Source: Hibiscus mutabilis (taxonomy: Eukaryota > Streptophyta > Magnoliopsida > Malvales > Malvaceae). From it: a stretch of 64,000 nt of DNA. Within the stretch, counting starts at the first letter, position 1; every line of letters begins with the position of its first letter. Where the stretch lies: positions 24,107,440 to 24,171,439 of the forward strand of contig CM033726.1 of the NCBI GenBank assembly GCA_019671005.1, in the 5' to 3' direction. Below the pieces are notes generated by a model. The model ran no database searches. It was given only the letters and a program-made list of their open reading frames with translations, and was not told the origin of the DNA. This document shows positions 56,256 through 64,000 of this stretch, one piece after another. The position numbers and the translations under genes are program-made.

Positions 56256-57140
56256 GCCGTCAATCAGGTTTCAAACCAATGAAAGGATCGAAGATATCCG
56301 ACTTCCACCACCATTCCCACAAAGGTTGAAGCGACAAAAGCAAGAATACCAATTCAAGAAGTTTCTTGATATCCTAAAGCAAGTCCACATCAACTTGCCA
56401 TTGGTGGAAGCAATTGAACAAATGCCAAACTATGCCAAGTTTCTTAAAGACATTGTGTCCAAGAGAAAAAGGCTAGGAGAGTTTGAAACAGTTGATTGCC
56501 GCAAGGGATGCATGGCAATGTTGCACAATCGTATGCCACCCAAGTTGAAGGATCCCGGAAGTTTCACAATACCTGCTTCCATTGGAAATCACTATGTCGG
56601 GAAAGCATTATGCGACCTTGGGGCTAGCATAAACTTGATGCCTAAATCGGTTTTCCAAAAACTAGGAATCGGGAAGGCAAGACCTACAACAGTCATGCTG
56701 CAGCTAGCCGACAGATCCTATGTGCATCCGAGGGGAAAAATCGAAGACATACTTGGTAAAAGTCGATAAATTTATTTTTCCCCCTGACTTTATTATTTTG
56801 GATTGTGAAGCAGATGAGCATGCACCCATCATTCTCGGGAGACCATTCCTAGCAACAGGGAGAACCTTGATTGATGTTGAAAAGGGAAAACTCACAATGA
56901 GGGTGAATGACCAGCAGGTCAAACTAAATGTGTTCCAAACACTAAGGCATGCCGATGATCCAGAAGAATGCCAACTACTTCATGCCACGACAGAGTTTAA
57001 CTTCGATGAGGAATTTAGTTGCCTCGGCAACTACATTGCCGACCAAGAGGAACATGAGGAGTATGAAGAACCGGTCGATGAGGAACAACCAGAAGAGGCA
57101 AATTGGCTAGTCAACCGACCAGGTACATACTTTGAACCAC
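56256..57140 (+). pseudogene. Athila protease region, one frameshift
   Basis: The frame at 56254-56769 contains FPQRLKRQKQEYQFKKFLDI, MPNYAKFLKDIVSKRKRL and the protease active site ALCDLGASINLMPKSVFQKL. DLG in place of DSG is normal for Athila. A shift near 56755 moves to the frame at 56720-57772, which continues VKVDKFIFPPDFIILDCEAD and APIILGRPFLATGRTLIDV. The GCC-NN-GGCAA dyad at 57019 reads CLGN here, not ASAT. Confidence 0.9.
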
Positions 57141-58720
57141 TAGACTACTCAAGTAAGGAAGGTAAGCTCGAAAAACCCTCTATTGAACAACCACCGATTC
57201 TTGAGTTGAAACAATTGCCAGAGCAACTAAAATATGTATACTTAGGGACCGATAATACATTGCCTGTAATTATTTCTTCTAAGTTACAGCCTGAGCAGGA
57301 AAAGAAGCTGATCAAGATGTTGAAGCTACACAAAAAGGCAATAGGGCGGACAATTGCCGACTTGAAGGGAATTAGCCCGACGGTGTGCATGCACAAGATC
57401 TTGTTGGAAGATGATCACAAACCTTCAATTGAGGCCCAGAGGAGACTGAATCATGCCATGAAAGGGGTTGTAATGAAAGAAATCATCAAGTGGCTTGACG
57501 CCGGCATTATATACCCTATCTCTGATAGTACATGGGTAAGTCTGGTACAATGTGTACCGAAAAAGGGAGGTATAACAGTGGTAAGCAATGAAAATAATGA
57601 ACTTATCCCAACCAGGACTGTGACCGGTTGGAGGGTTTGTATGGACTATCGAAAGCTAAACAAAGCCACTAGGAAAGATCACTTCCCATTACCCTTTATT
57701 GATCAAATGCTTGACCGTCTTGCAGGTAAACCCTTTTATTGTTTTCTTGATGGTTATTCAGGTTACAATTAGATTGCCATAGCACCAGAAGATCAAGAAA
57801 AGACAACCTTCACATGCCCATACGGTACTTATGCCTTCCGAAGGATGCCGTTCGGATTGTGTAACGCCCCGACAACCTTCCAAAGATGCATGATGGCACT
57901 CTTTTCAGACATGGTCGAAGACTTCCTTGAGATCTTCATGGATGATTTTCGGTTTTTGGTAATGACTTCGACGGCTGTCTCGACAATTTAGAGAGGGTGT
58001 TGGCAAGATGCGAAGAAATGGATTTAGTCATCAATTGGGAGAAATGCCACTTTATGGTAGATGAAGGAATAGTGCTCGGCCACAAGATTTCATCCAAGGG
58101 AATTGAAGTAGACAAAGCCAAGGTGGACGTGATCGAGAGATTACCCCCACCAAATTCGGTTAAAGGAATTCGAAGTTTTCTCGGACATGCAGGTTTTTAC
58201 AGGAGGTTCATTCATAATTTTTCTAAAATCACTAAACCTTTGTGTAATCTGCTTGAACAGGATAAAGTCTTCGATTTTGATGATTCTTGCACTCAAGCAT
58301 TCGAAACCCTAAAGAAAAAGCTTGCCTCGGCACCCATTGTCGTTCCACCAGATTGGACGCTACCTTTTGAGCTCATGTGTGATGCAAGTGATTTCGCGGT
58401 AGGAGCAGTCCTAGGCCAACGCACAGGTAAGACCTTCCACGTGATATACTACGCTAGTAAAACTCTTAATAGTGCTCAAGTGAATTACACAACAACGGAG
58501 AAAGAGTTACTAATTTGACAAGTTCCGATCCTATTTAATTGGTACAAAGGTAATTGTTCATACGGACCATTCGACAATCAAATACTTATTTGCTAAAAAG
58601 GATGCTAAACCTCGTTTGATTCGTTGGATATTACTTTTACAAGAATTTGATATTGAAATTAAAGACAGGAAAGGAACAGAAAATCAAGTGGCCGATCACT
58701 TATCACGTTTGGAACGCAAT
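57141..58720 (+). pseudogene. Athila reverse transcriptase and RNase H, broken
   Basis: Visible in order: LKGISPTVCMHKILLEDDHK, VCMDYRKLNKATRKDHFPLP, CFLDGYSGYN then a TAG near 57770, TTFTCPYGTYAFRRMPFGLC, EIFMDDF (FMDD catalytic box) and a shift near 57945. From 57997: NWEKCHFMVDEGIVLGHKIS and GIRSFLGHAGFYRRFIHNFS. RNase H follows with LMCDASDFAVGAVLGQRTGK and NYTTTEKELL, a shift near 58515, then TDHSTIKYLF and NQVADHLSRLE. Two shifts and a few stops break an otherwise well kept domain set. Confidence 0.92.
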
Positions 58721-60232
58721 AGGGAGGAGGACGCGGATCTAGAGATATGCGATGCATTCCCGGATGAACAAATTCTAGTTGCCTCGGCAACCCTCAATGC
58801 CTCGGCAACCCTTGACGCCTCGGCAACCCATGACGCCTCTGCAACCATGGATGCACACGCCTCGGCAACTCTCGACGCCGCAACAGTCTTTGACGCGCAC
58901 GCCTCGGCAATCTTGGGAGCAGTCGCCACGACAGCACATGCCTCGGTAATACCCTGGTACGCGGATTTAGTTAACTTCCTTGTTTGTGGTATTTTTCCTT
59001 ATGGCATTACTCACCAAGGGAAGAAGCGGTTCCGCCATGATGCTAAGCATTACTTTTGGGACGAGCCTCTTTTGTTTAAACAATGTGCAGATCAGGTTAT
59101 ACACCGATGTGTCCCTGAAGAAGAGCAACAGAATGTACTCCGGCAATGCCATTCTTCACCATATGGAGGACATTTTGGAGGAACTCGTACCGCAGCCAAA
59201 GTTTTGCAATCCGGGTTGTATTGGCCAACATTGTACATAGATGCCCAAGACTTTTACAAGCAATGTGATCGTTGCCAGAGGACGGGCAATATCTCTAGAC
59301 GACATGAGATGCCACTCCAGAACATCATCGAGGTGGAACTGTTCGATGTATGGGGGATCGATTTTATGGGACCTTTCCCATCTTCATTCGGCAACCTCTA
59401 CATCTTACTCGGCGTCGACTATGTGTCTAAATGGGTAGAGGCAGCTACAGTTCCCAACAACGATTCCAAGACCGTGCAACGATTCCTGCAGAAAAATATA
59501 TTTACACGGTTTGGGATACCGAGAGCAATTATCAGCGACGAAGGCAAGCATTTTGACAACAGACTAATTGCCAAGATGTTGCAACGCTTCGGCATATCAC
59601 ACAAGATCGCCACGGCATATCACCCACAAACCAACGGGCAAGCAGAAATTTCCAACTGGGAGTTGAAGGGAATACTCGAGAAAGTTGTAAATCCCTCAAG
59701 GAAAGATTGGTCATTAAGACTAGATGACGCACTTTGGGCATATCGCACTGCATTTAAAACACCATTAGGTATGTCCCCCTTCCGGCTTGTCTATGGTAAA
59801 ACATGTCATCTACCGGTGGAAATCGAGCACAAGGCGTACTGGGCAATCAAGACCGTGAATATGGATTGGGAAAGTGCCGGACAAAATCGCTTGATGGATC
59901 TCAATGAGATAGAAGAATTTCGTGCACTCGCCTATAACAATGCACGAATCTACAAGACAAAGCGATGGCACGACAAGAAACTATTGCCACGGCAATTCAC
60001 GCCAGGGCAACTAGTTCTCCTATTCAATTCTCGGCTAAAACATTTCCCGGGAAAGCTGAAATCAAGATGGTCGGGACCATTTGAAGTCGTCAAACCATTC
60101 TCCCATGGTGCCGTGATAATCAAGTCCATCTCTGACAACCATGAATTCAAAGTTAATGGACAAAGATTGAAGCACTACAATAGTGCCCATGTGGAACGTA
60201 ATAAGGAAGTGGTCAATTTAGGAGATGCATGA
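58616..60232 (+). CDS. Athila integrase ORF, open over 538 residues
   Basis: Integrase inserts the element's DNA into chromosomes. The open frame starts inside RNase H (residues 1-34, ending ADHLSRLE). A linker at about 55-111 is built of ASAT-type repeats. The zinc-binding region at about 160-222 has CHSSPYGGHFGG and CDRCQRTGNIS. The catalytic aspartates are in GIDFMGPFP (about 247) and ISDEGKHFD (about 308), and the glutamate is in NGQAEISNWE (about 344), with the expected 35-residue spacing. C-terminal phrases are LVLLFNSRLKHFPGKLKSRW and GPFEVV. The domain is unbroken and keeps every catalytic residue, though it is out of frame with gag and the rest of pol, so it could act only if expressed separately. 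The true N-terminus is the pol polyprotein, not the ATG at 58616. Confidence 0.92.
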   Translation: MIRWILLLQEFDIEIKDRKGTENQVADHLSRLERNREEDADLEICDAFPDEQILVASATLNASATLDASATHDASATMDAHASATLDAATVFDAHASAILGAVATTAHASVIPWYADLVNFLVCGIFPYGITHQGKKRFRHDAKHYFWDEPLLFKQCADQVIHRCVPEEEQQNVLRQCHSSPYGGHFGGTRTAAKVLQSGLYWPTLYIDAQDFYKQCDRCQRTGNISRRHEMPLQNIIEVELFDVWGIDFMGPFPSSFGNLYILLGVDYVSKWVEAATVPNNDSKTVQRFLQKNIFTRFGIPRAIISDEGKHFDNRLIAKMLQRFGISHKIATAYHPQTNGQAEISNWELKGILEKVVNPSRKDWSLRLDDALWAYRTAFKTPLGMSPFRLVYGKTCHLPVEIEHKAYWAIKTVNMDWESAGQNRLMDLNEIEEFRALAYNNARIYKTKRWHDKKLLPRQFTPGQLVLLFNSRLKHFPGKLKSRWSGPFEVVKPFSHGAVIIKSISDNHEFKVNGQRLKHYNSAHVERNKEVVNLGDA

Positions 60233-60765
60233 GCATGCTCTCCCTTTTTATATATATATATATATTTTTTATTTTTTATTTTTATTTTTATTTTTTCGAC
60301 TATTTAAGTATTTTATTTTTTTTTCAATTTTTTTTTATTTTTTTTCGATTATTAGTAGTTTTAGGATAGATTTTTTTTAAGTTTAAGAATCCTATTACAC
60401 ATCTTTATTTATTTTCTCTATTAGTTTATATTTAAGTTTAATCCTTATTTGATTTGTTTTTGAATTGTAGGAAAAGAAGTTCAAGATAAAGAAGGAATTC
60501 TAAACCAAGTAGGAAAACATCTTCAACAAGGAAACAAGGGGGCTGAATCTAAAGCTTATATAAAGCCTCCAATCCATCCTAACCAAAACCCCTTTGTCGA
60601 AAATTCATACCAAACCCTAAACCCTTTTTCGTTTTCCCCCCAATCCCAACCACCTATCTTTTCTATAAAACCCGTCACCCTTAACCTATTCCTACTTTCT
60701 ATCTTGCAACTTTTTAGTTTCTTTTCTTCTCTTTTCTTTGTTTTTACTCACAACCAAGATCATAC
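60233..60765 (+). other. Spacer between pol and the third ORF
   Basis: AT-rich DNA with T and TTTTTA runs at 60250-60375. It has an ATTGTAGGAAAAG acceptor-like site near 60465-60478. This is the position where Athila subgenomic transcripts are thought to splice to the downstream ORF, which is an inference here. Confidence 0.45.
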
Positions 60766-62252
60766 ATGGCATCCAAGATTAAACTTTTAGTTCATCCAAG
60801 TTCCTCCAAAGAACCAAGATACAAGAAGTTTGCTACACCGGCGGTTCAAGAAAGATTTCAATCCAAGTTTGAAAGCCGGAAGATTCATGAAGAACAAGGC
60901 TTTGAATACTCCAACTCTCATAAAGATCTCGGCCTTGAACCATTCATCTTCAAGAGGATTGCACATCAAAAGTGGAAAATCTTTTGCCATCAACCGGAAC
61001 CGGGTAACATCTCATGGGTAAGAGAATTCTATGCTCACTCACCTAACCCGGATAATCCTTATGTTTTTGTTCGTGACAAGGCCATACTTATAAGTCCCGA
61101 AAGCATAACACCTTTTACGGACTTTACATTGAGAAGGACGAGCATCAAGCCTTCGTTGACCAAATCAATCCCAAGCAACTCGACAAGGTGCTTCAAGAAC
61201 TCACTCAACCGGGAACTCATTGGAACGATGGTAAATACAAGGGCATGGTACATCACCTTCGGCTTAAACCCAAGGCAAAACTATGGAATAAGTTTGTTAA
61301 AACTTCTTTAATGCCCTCCACACACAATACTACCGTTGATATACCACATCTTTTGCTCATACATTCTATTTTGCATAATCGCATCATTAACATTGGAAAA
61401 ATTATTTGTGATGAGATTTTTGTATGCAGCTCAAAAGATAAGGGTTATCTTTTCTTCCCTTGCTTAATTTCTAATCTTTGCAAGGAGATGCATGTCCCGA
61501 GTGAGTCCACCGATGAAAAGGCCCTACCCAAGTCTGGTTGGAATCAAGCACTAATCCGAAAGCTAATGGGAGAGGCACCGGGAGATTCTTCAAGGCCTCC
61601 AATTGCCACGGCAACTCCTGCCGCAGCGGCAATCCCTAATGCCCAAGCACCTAACGCCAGGGCAACTCGGCCATTAATCCCGGGACACTTTGAAGCACTT
61701 TTGCACCCATTGGCAAGCCGCCTAAGGCAAATTGAAGATCGGCAACTAATGTTCATGCGGTACATGAAGGAGCACAACAATGCCATCACCCAAGTCATCC
61801 TAGAAAAGTACCCGGACAATCATGTGCCGTTCCCAATCTTTCCCGTCGAGATCCTTGCCCCGACAACCAATGAAGCAATCGCCACGGCAACCAAGGAAGC
61901 TGACGCCACGACAACCAACCCTGAAGATGCCACGGCAACCAAAGCTAAAGACATCCCGGCAACCACTGCAAAAGCCAAAGGTAAAGCACCTATGCCCGAA
62001 TCAACTCCTACGGAATCATTTTCTGATTTTTCAGATTCGGACGAGTCCTCCATTGAACCAATAAAGACCGCACCAATTGAATCCTCCAAGCGAAAAGCCA
62101 TTGACATTGATGAAGAGGACGATGAGGACAACCCCGTACGAGGATCGATTCCACTACCGGCAACAAGAAAACAACCATCGCGTTCAAGAAAGATAATCAA
62201 GACACCGACTAGAAGGAAACTAATCATCTACGATGACGAACTCTCGGAGTAA
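60766..62252 (+). pseudogene. Athila third ORF (plant transposon protein domain), one frameshift
   Basis: It lies where Athila elements have their env-like ORF. The first frame (60766 on) reads FESRKIHEEQGFEYSNSHKD, HQKWKIFCHQPEPGNISWVR and EFYAHSPNPDNPYVFVRDKA. One base appears lost near 61110, after which the frame continues as VDQINPKQLDKVLQELTQPG, AKLWNKFVKTSLMPSTHNTT and GYLFFPCLISNLCKEMHVP. This wording is that of the putative plant transposon protein domain (Pfam PF20167, from memory). No signal peptide or membrane helix is seen. The C-terminal third has ATAT-type repeats from the GCC-NN-GGCAA dyad, an acidic stretch (IDIDEEDDEDN) and basic patches (SSKRKA, SRSRKIIKTPTRRK) that look like nuclear localisation signals. 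The role is unknown. Confidence 0.82.
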
Positions 62253-62640
62253 GTCCTCGTATGCATTTTTATTTTTATTTTTATTTTTTTTCAGTATTTT
62301 TATGCATGCATTGAGGACAATGCTTCACTCGAGTTTGGGGGGGGATTGTTATTAGTAGTTACCATGTTTAGTTACATTCACTTAAGTATTACATTTAGGA
62401 TACATAAATTGCTTGCCATGCCTTTAATTGGAACAAGAATTGCTTAGATTTGATGAATATTCAATGATGACTTTGCCAATGCACTTAATTGATAGAATTT
62501 CTATTCTAGAATAACCATGGAAAAACTTAGAATTTTACTATGATGCTAAATTTGATGAAACACTGTTGTGGTTTGATTGATTTAAGGAGTTCTAGTAAAC
62601 TTAGGTTGATAATTAACAAATTGGGGGATTAAAATAAAAA
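62253..62640 (+). other. Athila 3' non-coding region, first part
   Basis: No gene is seen. T-rich runs follow the third ORF, then the phrase GTTTGGGGGGGGATTG near 62333-62347 resembles an internal polypurine tract. Confidence 0.5.
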
Positions 62641-62651
62641 TTGGATGAATG

Positions 62652-62835
62652 CTAGAGGTGCCCAAAATTGGCTCTAGCATGTGCTAAAAAAATTGATCAC
62701 TAGAGGTGCCCGAAACTGGCTCTAGGATGTGTTAAATTTTTTTTAACTAGAGGTGCCCGAAACCAGCTCTAGTCGATTAAATTAACTTAAGAAAACTAAA
62801 AACAAAACACTAGAGGTGCCCGAAATTGGCTCTAG
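62652..62835 (+). repeat. Four 26 bp inverted-end repeats
   Basis: Units at 62652-62677, 62700-62725, 62747-62772 and 62810-62835. Each starts CTAGAGGTGCCC and ends GGCTCTAG or AGCTCTAG, so the ends form a short stem (CTAGAG with CTCTAG). Spacing is 48, 47 and 63 bp start to start. The middle varies by one or two bases. They lie about 285 bp ahead of the polypurine tract. Confidence 0.9.
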
Positions 62836-63109
62836 TTAAAACATGTTAAAAAGAACCCAATGAAGTAATTTGAAAACCTATTGTTTGCATAGAATCCGAA
62901 AAATCAACTTGCACACAACTCCGCACACACTCACAAGCATTATAGTTTGATTCCGAGTAATTCCTCATTTTTCTGAAAAATAAAAAGCCAATCATACTTT
63001 GTGCCCCGGTTCAGAGAATTGAAATCAAGTTCAAAGCTGAGTTTGTGAAAATTGAAGTCTTGGTAGGTAATTATGAGTTTGCATTGCTTGAGGACAAGCA
63101 ATAGTTTGA

Positions 63110-63120
63110 GTTTGGGGGTG
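63110..63120 (+). other. Athila polypurine tract
   Basis: GTTTGGGGGTG abuts the 3' LTR start at 63121. This G-rich form is usual for Athila. Confidence 0.75.
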
Positions 63121-64000
63121 TGATAAGTGTTCAAAAGTACTATTTTTCTTACCCTTTTTACTCATATTATTGTTAGACTTAGGCTCATATTAGTTGCATA
63201 ATTAGCTATTCATGCATTAATCCATGTTTCCTTCAATCGTTGAGCTTGATTACATAACTTGGTAGTTTTTGTGGAAAAGATGCTGCTTTGGTGTGCTTTG
63301 TGTGTGTATGTGCAGGATCACTTGCCAAATCAATGCCGAGCTAGTTTCCAGGGCAATGCATGAAGGATATGCCGAGCTAGTTGCCGTGGCAATGCATGAA
63401 GGAGAGACGCAGAGCCAGTTGCCATGGCAATTGTCGACAAAGAGAAAATGCAATAGGGATGTCGAAATTAATGACTATACAAGCCCAAGATGACGTGGAG
63501 CAAGGCCCAAGCCCAAAGGAATTTGATTGCCATGCAGAGATTAAAGAAGAATTAAATTCCAAGAAGATAGGAGAAGTTCTAATAGGAATAAAATTATAAT
63601 AAAGAATTATATTCTTTAAAGATAATTTAATTCCAACTCAAACTCCTCCTCAAAGAAGGACTTTGGCCTAGCCCTATAAATAGATAGGAGATTTCGACAA
63701 CTTGGGGGGAGAGCAAGAGGGCAAAATTCGACAAGTCCAAGAGAGGAAGCAAGGGGAATTTTCGGCAGGCATCTAGGGCAAGGGATTTTCGACAAGCTTC
63801 ATCTTTTCTTCCTTGTTCGATTGGGTTCATGCTAGGGATTATTTATCTTGTGTTTCTTTGGAACCTAGCCATGAACTAAATTTACTTGGCTATGGTTATT
63901 GTGTTTTGTGGTTGTGAGAAACTATTGGTTTTTGTTTAGGTAATAAGAGTTTGCACTTTTCTATTTCAAGGTTTATTCATTCTTGGTTCTTATTATTGTT
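63121..64000 (+). repeat. Athila 3' LTR, cut by the window end
   Basis: It matches 52918 onward with about 1% differences. If as long as the 5' LTR it would end near 64653. The dyads at 63381 and 63419 correspond to those at 53178 and 53214. At the first, the two central bases differ (GT here, AG in the 5' LTR) while the outer bases agree. Confidence 0.95.

Larger units (their letters stand above)
52918..64000 (+). mobile_element. Athila-type Ty3/gypsy element, continuing past window end
   Basis: Two near-identical LTRs start at 52918 and 63121 (TGATAAGTGTTC). A tRNA-Asp type primer site, gag, protease, reverse transcriptase, RNase H, integrase and a further ORF lie between them in Athila order. 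In the roughly 880 bases where both LTRs can be compared I count about eight or nine substitutions and one or two small indels, near 1%, so this is the youngest insertion here. It carries a dispersed GCC-NN-GGCAA dyad throughout. Confidence 0.94.

Noticed and set aside
58779..58955. ASAT repeats as a purely protein-level feature
   Set aside because: The same DNA motif occurs in the LTRs and in other reading frames, so a protein-only cause is unlikely, though slippage may have added units here.
60766..62252. Envelope-like gene of an endogenous retrovirus
   Set aside because: No signal peptide, membrane segment or cysteine pattern. The wording matches a plant transposon protein domain instead.
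62652..62835. CRISPR-like repeats with spacers
   Set aside because: Only four units, in a plant retrotransposon, with AT-rich linkers of unequal length.

Overview
This is nuclear DNA of a flowering plant, almost certainly a eudicot. It carries two spliced host genes with GT-AG introns, a proline-rich receptor-like kinase and an F-box gene. The rest is a dense nest of plant transposable elements: Ty3/gypsy chromovirus, Athila and Tat types, Ty1/copia, L1-type LINEs, a tRNA-derived SINE and a long inverted-repeat element. No bacterial features, CRISPR arrays, rRNA or true tRNA genes were seen. The species cannot be named from the sequence alone.

Layout. (1) 1-11118: two tandem copies of one chromovirus in an internal-LTR-internal-LTR array. 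Copy A is fused to the middle LTR by a deletion that stops at the TATA box. Both copies are full of stops, largely of C-to-T / G-to-A type. (2) 11119-13981: non-coding sequence, then a 2.1 kb fold-back element that carries a 157 bp SINE with perfect 12 bp target duplications and a LINE tail. (3) 14290-20720: the gene island, both genes on the minus strand. The PERK-type kinase is intact (eight exons, 588 residues). The F-box gene has one in-frame TAG. (4) 21745-34320: a minus-strand LINE 3' end split by a Ty1/copia element (target duplication ATATG), itself split by a 3.8 kb solo gypsy LTR (target duplication AAAAG). (5) 35400-42260: a plus-strand LINE with an RRM-type ORF1 and a reverse transcriptase, broken by a 1.8 kb Tat-like solo LTR and by a copia LTR fragment. 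(6) 43560-64000: an old Athila pol scrap, entered by a gag-deleted chromovirus at 44080, whose 3' LTR was entered by a young Athila element at 52918. That element's 3' LTR runs off the window.

The elements do not work together. They form a stratigraphy whose order can be read from the junctions. The most unusual signal is in the Athila element: a dyad, GCC-NN-GGCAA, occurs at least 24 times in its LTRs and in three reading frames across its coding region, and I did not see it elsewhere in the window. Other structured signals are a cluster of ten TATCGATA-like palindromes in one chromovirus LTR, five stem-loops with a compensatory base change in the 3.8 kb solo LTR, six hairpin units just upstream of the copia TATA box, and four inverted-end repeats ahead of the Athila polypurine tract.
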